64,000 nt of DNA from Pseudomonas fluorescens (GTDB lineage Bacteria > Pseudomonadota > Gammaproteobacteria > Pseudomonadales > Pseudomonadaceae): the NCBI RefSeq assembly GCF_001307275.1, contig NZ_CP012831.1, forward strand, positions 4,084,501-4,148,500, read 5' to 3'. Below, in pieces: positions 56,120 to 64,000 of this stretch. The position numbers were made by a program, and so were the translations under genes. How positions within the stretch are numbered: position 1 is the first letter of the stretch; every line of letters begins with the position of its first letter. The notes beneath the pieces were generated by a model that was given only the letters and a program-made list of their open reading frames with translations, did not search any database and was not told the origin of the DNA.

Positions 56120-56851
56120 TTGAGCGTTGAAGCTGCCAGACATGCCCGGGAACTGCTGCTCAAGGAATACCGTGGAATGCTCTCCACTCATTCCAAATCC
56201 ATGCCCGGCTTTCCGTTCGGCTCCGTCGTCCCGTATTGCCTGGACGCACAAGGCTGGCCGCTGATCCTGATCAGCCGCATTGCCCAGCACACTCACAATC
56301 TGCAAAAAGACCCCAAGTGTTCGATGCTGGTGGGCGAGCGCGGTGCCGAGGATGTCCAGGCGGTGGGGCGCCTGACCTATCTGGCCGAAGCCCGGAAGCT
56401 CGAAGACAGCGCCGCCATCGAAGCGGCCGCCGAGCGTTATTACCGCTATTTCCCTGACTCGCAGAACTACCACAAGGCCCATGATTTCGATTTCTGGGTG
56501 CTCGAGCCGGTGCGCCATCGCTACATCGGCGGCTTTGGCGCCATTCACTGGATCGACCGGCTCACCCTGGCCAACCCCTTCGCCGGCAAAGCCGAAGCCA
56601 GCATGATCGAGCACATGAACGCCGATCACGCCAAAGCCATCGCCCATTACGTGGAACTGGCCGGCCTGCCGAAAAGCGAACCGGCGCAACTGGTGGGCAT
56701 CGACAGCGAGGGCATGCACCTGCGCATTGGCCAGGGCCTGCACTGGCTGGCGTTTGCGGCACCTTGCAACACGCCGACACAAGTGCGCGAAGCCTTGGTT
56801 TACTTGGCTCACGCCGAGCAATGGCCAAAAAATGCCGAGGCCGACGCTTGA
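56120..56851 (+). CDS. HugZ-like heme oxygenase / pyridoxamine-phosphate oxidase-fold protein
   Basis: About 243 residues. The N-terminal split-barrel (GFPFGSVVPYCLDAQGWPLILISRIAQHTHNL) matches the PNPOx-like FMN/heme-binding fold. The C-terminal domain is of the DUF2470 kind (MIEHMNADHAKAIAHYVEL). This is the HugZ architecture; some family members bind or degrade heme. The start is a TTG at 56120 preceded by AAAGGAGT, because no ATG fits before the conserved LLLKEYRG region. No heme-uptake gene is adjacent. Confidence 0.85.
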   Translation: MSVEAARHARELLLKEYRGMLSTHSKSMPGFPFGSVVPYCLDAQGWPLILISRIAQHTHNLQKDPKCSMLVGERGAEDVQAVGRLTYLAEARKLEDSAAIEAAAERYYRYFPDSQNYHKAHDFDFWVLEPVRHRYIGGFGAIHWIDRLTLANPFAGKAEASMIEHMNADHAKAIAHYVELAGLPKSEPAQLVGIDSEGMHLRIGQGLHWLAFAAPCNTPTQVREALVYLAHAEQWPKNAEADA

Positions 56852-56917
56852 ATTCACGAAAGGGCGACGTCATTTAAGGTTTCATAGCAAGGCATTCTTG
56901 CGTTGAGGAACCATTTG

Positions 56918-57394
56918 ATGCGCCCTTTTTTGTTGCTCTTTCTGCTGTTTCCGGTGTTGGAGCTGTTCGTATTCGTCAAGGTCAGCGGTGCGATCGGGTT
57001 TTTCCCGGCGCTGTTGCTGGTCATTCTCGGCTCGATGCTCGGCGTGTTCGTGCTGCGCATCGCCGGCCTCGCCACGGCATTGCGTGCCCGTGAAAGCCTG
57101 AACCGTGGCGAGCTGCCTGCCCAGACCATGCTCGAAGGCCTGATGCTGGCATTGGGTGGCGGCCTGTTGATCCTGCCAGGCTTTATCAGCGACGTGCTGG
57201 GCCTGGTCATGCTGTTGCCGTTCACCCGTCGGTTGCTGGCCAATAAAATGCGCCAGCGCGCCGAAGAGCAGGCGATGCGCCAGCGGGCCTTCGCCGATGA
57301 CCTGCAGCCCCGTGGCGGGCCGGCTCCGCGAGAACCCCTGGGCCGTGAGCCCAACGTGATCGAAGGCGAATTCGAACATCGCGACCCCAAGTAA
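56918..57394 (+). CDS. fxsA: FxsA membrane protein
   Basis: About 158 residues with an N-terminal helical hairpin (RPFLLLFLLFPVLELFVFVKV) and a further membrane region (GGGLLILPGFISDVLGLVMLLP), the FxsA signature with its ILPGFISD segment. The C-terminal 50 residues are polar. In E. coli FxsA overexpression prevents phage exclusion by F plasmids; the cellular role is unclear. GAGGA precedes the ATG at 56918; an in-frame TTG at 56903 is less likely. It is next to groES as in many gamma-proteobacteria. Confidence 0.93.
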   Translation: MRPFLLLFLLFPVLELFVFVKVSGAIGFFPALLLVILGSMLGVFVLRIAGLATALRARESLNRGELPAQTMLEGLMLALGGGLLILPGFISDVLGLVMLLPFTRRLLANKMRQRAEEQAMRQRAFADDLQPRGGPAPREPLGREPNVIEGEFEHRDPK

Positions 57395-57403
57395 AAAACC
57401 GCG

Positions 57404-57434
57404 ACACGGCACCTTCGGGTGCCGTGTTCGTTTT
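57404..57434 (+). terminator. Terminator of fxsA
   Basis: ACACGGCACC-TTCG-GGTGCCGTGT is a perfect 10-bp stem with a stable TTCG tetraloop, followed by TCGTTTT. It separates fxsA from groESL. Confidence 0.85.
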
Positions 57435-57467
57435 CGGCTCCGAGAAGTAAAAAATTTCATGCCCTGC

Positions 57468-57498
57468 CCTTGTAATCGCCTTGTGCGCCCTTATGTAT
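57468..57498 (+). promoter_or_regulatory. Candidate heat-shock (sigma-32) promoter of groESL
   Basis: CCTTGTA (-35-like, 57468-57474) and CCCTTATGTAT (-10-like, 57488-57498) resemble CTTGAAA and CCCCATTTA. The leader to groES would be about 130-140 bases. No CIRCE inverted repeat was seen, as expected for gamma-proteobacteria. The match is imperfect. Confidence 0.5.
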
Positions 57499-57638
57499 GG
57501 GTCACCGCAAGGTTTCCGGTGGCAACACCGGACAGACTTCCGCGGTTCGCTTGACGAACCGCACCCGGCACAGCCGGATTCGTTAAACCCGCCGGGACTA
57601 CACCGGCCGATGAAAACCACAATTAGGAGAGATCGACA

Positions 57639-57932
57639 ATGAAGCTTCGTCCTCTGCATGACCGCGTCGTCGTCCGTCGCAGCGAAGAAGAAAAGAAAAC
57701 CGCTGGCGGTATCGTCCTGCCAGGTTCGGCTGCTGAAAAGCCAAACCAGGGTGAAGTCCTCGCTGTAGGCCCAGGCAAGGCCCTGGAAAACGGTGAAGTA
57801 CGTGCGCTGTCCGTGAAAGTGGGTGACAAGGTTGTGTTCGGCCCTTACTCCGGTAGCAACACTGTGAAAGTTGATGGCGAAGACCTGCTGGTTATCGGCG
57901 AGAGCGAAATTCTCGCTGTTGTCGAAGGCTGA
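57639..57932 (+). CDS. groES: Co-chaperonin GroES
   Basis: A 97-residue 10-kDa chaperonin. KLRPLHDRVVVRR at the N-terminus, the mobile loop EEEKKTAGGIVLPGSA that docks on GroEL, and VVFGPYSGSNTVKVDGEDLLVIGESEI at the C-terminus are canonical. AGGAGAG precedes the ATG. It forms groES-groEL, 49 bases apart. Confidence 0.98.
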   Translation: MKLRPLHDRVVVRRSEEEKKTAGGIVLPGSAAEKPNQGEVLAVGPGKALENGEVRALSVKVGDKVVFGPYSGSNTVKVDGEDLLVIGESEILAVVEG

Positions 57933-57981
57933 TTTCCCGCTCATTTTCCCGCGACTACAAAGTATTTAAGGAATATCGATC

Positions 57982-59625
<1,644 letters not shown>

Positions 59626-59646
59626 GCCAGCCTTACCCCTGTAGCG

Positions 59647-59683
59647 AAAAACCCCGCCTGCGAAAGCAAGCGGGGTTTTTTAT
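59647..59683 (+). terminator. Rho-independent terminator of groESL
   Basis: AAAAACCCCGCCTGC and GCAAGCGGGGTTTTTTA form a stem with a GAAA-type loop 20 bases past the groEL stop. Confidence 0.88.
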
Positions 59684-59715
59684 TGCCTTGGATTCATGAA
59701 CGAAGCCAATCCCCC

Positions 59716-59804
59716 TGTGGGAGCGAGCTTGCTCGCGATAGCAGTGTGTCAGTTCATATATCCGGCACTGACCCACCGTTATCGCGAGCAAGCTCGCTCC
59801 CACA
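59716..59804. repeat. REPIN downstream of groEL
   Basis: An 89-bp paired REP with standard arms; the spacer reads TGTGTCAGTTCATATATCCGGCACTGACCCACC-like in its halves, and its ends pair weakly. It lies between convergent groEL and the PAP2 gene. Confidence 0.92.
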
Positions 59805-59821
59805 TTGGGATGCGGTTCAGT

Positions 59822-60565
59822 TCAGGCATTGGCGGGACTGGTGACAGCGACACGCTCGGCCGTGGCGGCCGGTCGGTACAGGATGTAGTAGTAACACCCC
59901 AGGCAAATCAGCCAACAGAACACCGCCGTCCACACGTTATGGGAAAAGAAGTGCGCCCCTTGCATCATCCGCCCCAGGGAAAACACCGTGCCCAACGTGA
60001 AGGCGAGTACCAAGGCCCGGCGGGCCAGGCGCGGGCGGCGGTCGCGCAGGACGAAGAACAGCGCAAACAATGTGAACCCGGTGGCGGCGTGACCACCGGG
60101 CCAGCATCGACCGGGTTTGTCGGTGGCCGGGCGTGGGCTGAGCAGTTCACTGTAGGTTTCCTGGCCGCCGAATTCCTTCAGGCTCCAGGGGCATTGCACC
60201 GCCGTCACGGCTTTGATCGGGGTGACGAAAGACGTCGCCAGTGCCAAGGACAGCACCAGGCAACCCAGCTCGCGTTTGAACGGTTTGAGCCGGGCGATGA
60301 AAAACGTACCGATGAACCCGAGGATCGCCAGCACGGAGAACGCGATCACCACCTCCTTGGCTCGATCGTGCAGGATGTCCTCCAGAAAAAAACTGTGCCG
60401 ACCGATAAAACCACCCGCCATCGGGTCGTAAAACAGCTTGGCCACGTCCATGTCCAGGGTGGTCAGTTCCAGCAGCACCAGAACGGCTGCGACAACGGCA
60501 GGCAGGCCCAAGGCAACCCGGAAATTCAGCGGCCTGGAAGCGGGGCGGAGGGCGGTGGAGACCAT
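59822..60565 (-). CDS. PAP2-family membrane phosphatase
   Basis: A 247-residue membrane protein with about six helices and the three PAP2 motifs: LSPRPATDKPGR region (Arg-Pro), PGGHAATGF (motif 2; usually PSGH), and GRMMQGAHFFSHNVWTA (motif 3, catalytic His, with Asn where Asp is common). Members dephosphorylate lipids such as lipid A or undecaprenyl diphosphate at the periplasmic face. The start at 60565 was chosen over a 74-residue upstream extension that runs through a REPIN. It is divergent from colR. Confidence 0.85.
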   Translation of the reverse strand: MVSTALRPASRPLNFRVALGLPAVVAAVLVLLELTTLDMDVAKLFYDPMAGGFIGRHSFFLEDILHDRAKEVVIAFSVLAILGFIGTFFIARLKPFKRELGCLVLSLALATSFVTPIKAVTAVQCPWSLKEFGGQETYSELLSPRPATDKPGRCWPGGHAATGFTLFALFFVLRDRRPRLARRALVLAFTLGTVFSLGRMMQGAHFFSHNVWTAVFCWLICLGCYYYILYRPAATAERVAVTSPANA

Positions 60566-60698
60566 GGCAATACCTTTGATGGGAGTTTTCTTAAGCAGCG
60601 CGTTGCGCAGTCTGGCCTGCGCTGCGTTGGGGCGGTGTGAATGTTGGGTGAAAAACTCGTCAATGACCGTGCAGCCCTGTTCCTGGGTGCTTGACCTT

Positions 60699-60788
60699 TG
60701 TGGGAGCGAGCTTGCTCGCGAAAGCGTCGCTACATTCAACATGGATGGCGACTGATCCACCGCATTCGCGAGCAAGCTCGCTCCCACA
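60699..60788. repeat. REPIN upstream of colR
   Basis: A 90-bp paired REP with standard arms, between the divergent PAP2 gene and colR. Its end lies about 105 bases before the colR start, so it is at or just beyond the colR promoter rather than in a 3' region, unlike most copies. Confidence 0.92.
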
Positions 60789-60892
60789 GGGGACCCGCGC
60801 CGCTACGGCGGATACAACCCTAGCCGTGAGCCACGCTTGGCCGTAAGCTGCGCGGGCCAAGCCAGCCGTTAACTGTGTACGCAGAGGTACCC

Positions 60893-61576
60893 ATGCGAAT
60901 TCTATTGGTCGAAGACAACCGCGACATCCTGGCCAACCTGGCCGATTACCTGGGGCTCAAGGGCTACACCGTCGATTGCGCCCAGGACGGTTTGTCGGGG
61001 TTGCACCTGGCGGCGACCGAACATTACGACCTGATCGTGCTCGATATCATGCTGCCAGGCATCGATGGCTACACCTTGTGCAAGCGCCTGCGCGAAGACG
61101 CCCGGCGTGATACGCCGGTGATCATGCTCACCGCCCGGGACCAGTTGGACGATCGCCTGCAGGGCTTCAAGTCCGGTGCCGATGATTACCTGATCAAACC
61201 GTTCGCTTTGTCGGAACTGGCGGCGCGGATCGAAGCCGTCATGCGTCGAGCCCAGGGCGGTGGCCGGCGGGCCTTGCAGGTCGGCGACCTGAGCTACGAC
61301 CTCGATACCCTCGAAGTGACGCGCGAAGGCAAGCTGCTCAAGCTCAACCCCGTCGGCCTGAAGCTGTTGGCGGTGCTGATGCAGAAAAGTCCCCATGTGC
61401 TGCGCCGCGAAATCCTCGAGGAAGCGTTGTGGGGCGACGATTGCCCGGACAGCGACAGCTTGCGCAGCCATGTCCATCAACTGCGCCAGGTCATCGACAA
61501 ACCTTTCGACAAGCCGTTGTTGCACACCGTGCACGGCGTCGGCTATCGCCTGGCCGAGGGCCGCGATGGAGTTTAA
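60893..61576 (+). CDS. colR: Response regulator ColR
   Basis: A 227-residue OmpR-family regulator. Receiver: RILLVEDNRDI with acidic pocket, phosphoacceptor Asp51 in LIVLDIMLPGIDGY and Lys in DYLIKPF. The C-terminal winged helix includes LEEALWGDDCPDSDSLRSHVHQLRQVID. ColR controls outer-membrane and LPS genes and root colonisation in P. fluorescens and metal tolerance in P. putida. The start at 60893 follows GAGGTACCC. It overlaps colS by 11 bases. Confidence 0.93.
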   Translation: MRILLVEDNRDILANLADYLGLKGYTVDCAQDGLSGLHLAATEHYDLIVLDIMLPGIDGYTLCKRLREDARRDTPVIMLTARDQLDDRLQGFKSGADDYLIKPFALSELAARIEAVMRRAQGGGRRALQVGDLSYDLDTLEVTREGKLLKLNPVGLKLLAVLMQKSPHVLRREILEEALWGDDCPDSDSLRSHVHQLRQVIDKPFDKPLLHTVHGVGYRLAEGRDGV

Positions 61577-62843
61577 GCAAAGCCTTGCCCAACGGATCAT
61601 CATCGCGTTTGCGCTGATGAGCGCATTGGTGGCCGGTGCGTTCGCCATGGGCATCGTGGCGACGGTCCATCTGGTGGAAGAGAAACTGATTTCCGCCGGG
61701 CTTGGCGGTGATTTGCAACGCCTGCTGTTGATGGACAGTGTCTCGGACTGGAACCATCGGCCGGAACCCGACCAGTTGTTTTATTTCAGCGGCGGCCCGG
61801 GGGATTTCGAGTTGCCCAAGGATCTGCGCCATCTGGAGCGCGGTTTCCACGAGGTGTTTCGCGAGCAGTTGTCCTATCACGCCATGGTCGAGATCGTTGA
61901 CGGTCGGCACTACGTGTTGCTGCAAGACCAGAGCGACTTCGAAGAGCGCGAACGGGTGCTGTTCGCCGTGGTGCTGGTGGGCTTCGTGCTCAGCCTGGCG
62001 CTGGCGGTATTTCTGGGCTGGGTCCTGGCCCGCCGGGTGATGGCGCCCGTGGTTCGTCTGGCCCGGCAAGTGCGTCATCGCGATCAGCTTCTGGGGCTCG
62101 CGCCGCCGCTGGCCCCGGACTATGCCGCCGATGAGGTGGGTGAACTGGCGGTGGCGTTCGACGCCACACTGGGGCGTTTGCGCCAGGCCTTGACCCGCGA
62201 GCGGTTGTTTACCAGCGACGTGAGCCACGAATTGCGCACACCGTTGATGGTCCTGGCGACCTCGTGTGAGTTGCTGTTGGAAAACCCGGCGCTGGATCCG
62301 CGCGGGCGTACCCAGGTCGAGCGCATCAATCGGGCCAGTGAAGAGATGCGCGAGCTGGTGCAGACCTTCCTGATGCTCGCCAGGGCCGAGCGTGAAGACA
62401 ACGGCATGTCGCCTCGGCTGACCCTGGGGCAGGTGGCCGAGAACCTCCTTGGCGTATGGCGTGTGCCCATCGAATCCAAAGGCCTGACGCTGATCTTCGA
62501 ACCTGGGCAAACCGTCGACACCCTGTATAACGCCACGTTCCTGACGGCCGTGATGGGCAATCTGTTGCGTAACGCCCTGCACTACACCGACCAGGGATTC
62601 ATCCGCCTTTCGCTGACCACCACCGGATTCGTGGTCGAGGACAGCGGCGTGGGGATCCCGGAGGAGAAGCGCGAAGCGATGTTCGAACCGTTCGTGCGCG
62701 GTAACGAAAAACGCGGCGAGGGCTTGGGATTGGGCTTGTCCCTGGTGCAGCGCATTTGCGAAAACCAGGGCTGGACAGTCAGCCTCAGTACGATGGAGCC
62801 CAATGGTTGCCATTTCGAAGTGGAATTGAATCCAAAGGGCTAA
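61566..62843 (+). CDS. colS: Sensor histidine kinase ColS
   Basis: A 425-residue kinase. TM1 is about 11-34, TM2 about 131-153, with a periplasmic domain of about 96 residues between. That domain has Glu126-x2-Glu129 (DFEERERV) plus His35, Glu38, Glu96 and His105, the residues linked to Zn/Fe(III) sensing in P. putida ColS. HAMP, H box SDVSHELRTPLMVL with His221, and ATPase boxes (VMGNLLRNALHYT, EDSGVGIPEEKREAMFEPF) follow. The start lies within colR, so translation is coupled. Confidence 0.94.
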   Translation: MEFKQSLAQRIIIAFALMSALVAGAFAMGIVATVHLVEEKLISAGLGGDLQRLLLMDSVSDWNHRPEPDQLFYFSGGPGDFELPKDLRHLERGFHEVFREQLSYHAMVEIVDGRHYVLLQDQSDFEERERVLFAVVLVGFVLSLALAVFLGWVLARRVMAPVVRLARQVRHRDQLLGLAPPLAPDYAADEVGELAVAFDATLGRLRQALTRERLFTSDVSHELRTPLMVLATSCELLLENPALDPRGRTQVERINRASEEMRELVQTFLMLARAEREDNGMSPRLTLGQVAENLLGVWRVPIESKGLTLIFEPGQTVDTLYNATFLTAVMGNLLRNALHYTDQGFIRLSLTTTGFVVEDSGVGIPEEKREAMFEPFVRGNEKRGEGLGLGLSLVQRICENQGWTVSLSTMEPNGCHFEVELNPKG

Positions 62844-62956
62844 GCCCCTCTGTTGAAAAGTCTTGTAAATATTGGAGCGTTTACCTGACTTTATTTTCAC
62901 AAAGGCATGACATTCCGATTCATAAGGTGGGCCGATCAGTCATCGAGGCCCACCTA

Positions 62957-63625
62957 ATGTCCAAACCCATCAAGCTGGAATTTTCTGAAAAATACGACGA
63001 GCAGCACGCCAGGGAATATTTTCATAAGCATCGCCGTGGCTTGAGTCGCCGTCTTTCCAACCAGCGAGACCAACAACTGGCCCGGCGTGCATTGGCCCTC
63101 GTCGGAGACCCCGGTCTGGTCCTGGACCTGCCCTGCGGTGCCGGGCGCTTCTGGTCTTTGTTGGCCGAAAAGCCGAACCGAGTCATCATCGGCGCCGACA
63201 ATTCCGAGGCCATGCTCAGTACTGCATTGGAGGCCCAACCGACCGATGTGGTGAAACGGGTACGGCCCTTGCACACTTCTGCGTTCGACATCGCCTTGCC
63301 TGATAACGCCGTCGACAGTATTTTTTGTATGCGTTTGTTGCATCACATCGGTGAACCCGCGCATCGATTGGCGATTCTGAAGGAATTCGAGCGTGTCAGC
63401 CGTGACAGCGTGATCGTTTCATTGTGGGTCGATGGCAATTTCAAGGCCTGGAAACGCAAGCGTCTGGAGCGCACCCGTGGGCAGAAAGACTACCAGAATC
63501 GATTTGTGTTACCGACAGATACAGTAGAGGAAGAGTTTCGACAGGCTGGGTTTCGCATTCAGGAACGGCTGGATTTCCTACCGCTCTATGCCATGTGGCG
63601 AGTTTATGTATTACGCAAGAGGTAA
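62957..63625 (+). CDS. Class I SAM methyltransferase in the colRS locus (orf222)
   Basis: 222 residues, the exact length of the methyltransferase named orf222 downstream of colRS in P. fluorescens WCS365. SAM motif I is VLDLPCGAGRFWSLL, motif II region VIIGADNSEAML, and FCMRLLHHIGEP gives the post-II motif. The basic stretch FKAWKRKRLERTRGQ may contact lipid or LPS. It is 113 bases after colS. The start at 62957 is preferred to a frame running back into colS. The substrate is unproven, probably an LPS component. Confidence 0.88.
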   Translation: MSKPIKLEFSEKYDEQHAREYFHKHRRGLSRRLSNQRDQQLARRALALVGDPGLVLDLPCGAGRFWSLLAEKPNRVIIGADNSEAMLSTALEAQPTDVVKRVRPLHTSAFDIALPDNAVDSIFCMRLLHHIGEPAHRLAILKEFERVSRDSVIVSLWVDGNFKAWKRKRLERTRGQKDYQNRFVLPTDTVEEEFRQAGFRIQERLDFLPLYAMWRVYVLRKR

Positions 63626-63629
63626 GAGC

Positions 63630-64000
63630 ATGGTTGTGCAGGCAGTAGAGACAACTGGCATTTCCCGCAACAGCTTCGAACATTTTTGGAACCAGCAAGG
63701 TGAGTGGGTGGAAGAACCCAACGTGCGACGTGGCGGTGAAAGCGGCGTGCAGCGGATCAACAGCAACGACGGCGAGCTGTTGTATGCCAAGCGTCAAACG
63801 GGGCACATTTATCGCAGTTGGTTGTATCCGCTCGGTCGACCGACCGTGCTGCGTGAGCAAGACGCGTTGCTGGCGTTGACCCAGTTGAATGTCCGCGTGC
63901 CAGAGCTGATCTTTTGTGGTGCCCAGCGTGACCCCGACCACAAGTGGCGTGCGCTGTTAGTGACCCATGCGCTGGAAGGCTTCGAGGAGATCGAGCATTG
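63630..64000 (+). CDS. wapQ: LPS core kinase WapQ/InaA-like, partial at window end
   Basis: The first 123 residues are in the window, reading MVVQAVETTGISRNSFEHFW at the start. It shows features of the Kdo/heptose kinase (WaaP/InaA) family: ELLYAKRQTGHIYRSWL (ATP-binding Lys region), REQDALLALTQLNVRVPELIFCG, then LVTHALEGFEEIEH. It begins 4 bases after the methyltransferase stop and is cotranscribed with it. In P. fluorescens the same gene (wapQ) is under ColR control. The C-terminal catalytic part is beyond the right edge. Confidence 0.88.
   Translation, partial: MVVQAVETTGISRNSFEHFWNQQGEWVEEPNVRRGGESGVQRINSNDGELLYAKRQTGHIYRSWLYPLGRPTVLREQDALLALTQLNVRVPELIFCGAQRDPDHKWRALLVTHALEGFEEIEH

Overview
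The window is chromosomal DNA from a Pseudomonas, most likely of the P. fluorescens group. Evidence: about 60-65% GC by eye; dense gene packing; the order grxD, bfr, bfd, peroxiredoxin, rnt, pyrC, motY, argG, then nth, rnf, metG, mrp, which is the arrangement known from Pseudomonas; colR-colS followed by a 222-residue methyltransferase and a WapQ-like kinase, as described in P. fluorescens; and many REP/REPIN palindromes (cores GTGGGAGCGAGC and GTGGCGAGGGAGC) between genes. No rRNA, tRNA, CRISPR array, prophage or insertion sequence was seen.

Layout. 1-4.3 kb: copper resistance operon copABCD (minus strand) with a putative CopR box. 4.5-6.4 kb: nadA, an RDD membrane protein and a cold-shock protein. 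6.8-14.8 kb: a glycine/serine catabolic operon gcvH-gcvP-sdaA-gcvT and its enhancer-binding activator gcsR; a sigma-54 promoter and three TyrR-like 18-bp boxes precede gcvH, and glyA is not between gcvP and sdaA. 15-18.2 kb: a LysR regulator, an exported metallo-beta-lactamase-fold protein with an altered metal motif, an NAD(P)-binding protein and glpM. 18.2-24.8 kb: acidic amino-acid uptake genes aatJQMP with the two-component system aauSR; two AauR-type sites and a sigma-54 promoter lie upstream of aatJ. 25.3-31.3 kb: glycerol genes glpF, glpK, glpR, glpD with an unrecognised lower-GC gene between glpR and glpD. 31.6-38.6 kb: ybaK, a PhzF-family enzyme, an orphan ABC ATPase overlapping argF, a small conserved protein, a molybdopterin oxidoreductase and grxD. 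38.8-45.1 kb: bfr, bfd, a 2-Cys peroxiredoxin, rnt, pyrC, motY and argG. 45.2-47 kb: an uncharacterised membrane protein, an orphan LuxR-type response regulator and a PA3496-like protein. 47.1-51.4 kb: a tightly overlapping rnfA-rnfB-rnfD-rnfG-rnfE-nth operon. 51.6-60.6 kb: metG, mrp, an SDR, a HugZ-like protein, fxsA, groES-groEL and a PAP2 phosphatase. 60.9-64 kb: colR-colS, the methyltransferase and the start of wapQ, cut by the window end.

The most unusual locus is the rnf cluster. There is no rnfC. RnfB has no N-terminal membrane segment and carries a roughly 200-residue charged, repeat-containing tail. RnfA has lost both cysteines, and RnfE one of its two, at the positions that ligate the intramembrane iron centre in Rnf/Nqr complexes. 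The flavinylation motifs of RnfD and RnfG and all RnfB cluster cysteines remain. This looks like a reduced or repurposed Rnf-type electron-transfer module. Other leads are the missing glyA in the gcv operon, REPIN elements inserted into one another, and the insertion in the glp locus.

Gene functions are assigned from motifs and remembered family sequences; no database search was run.
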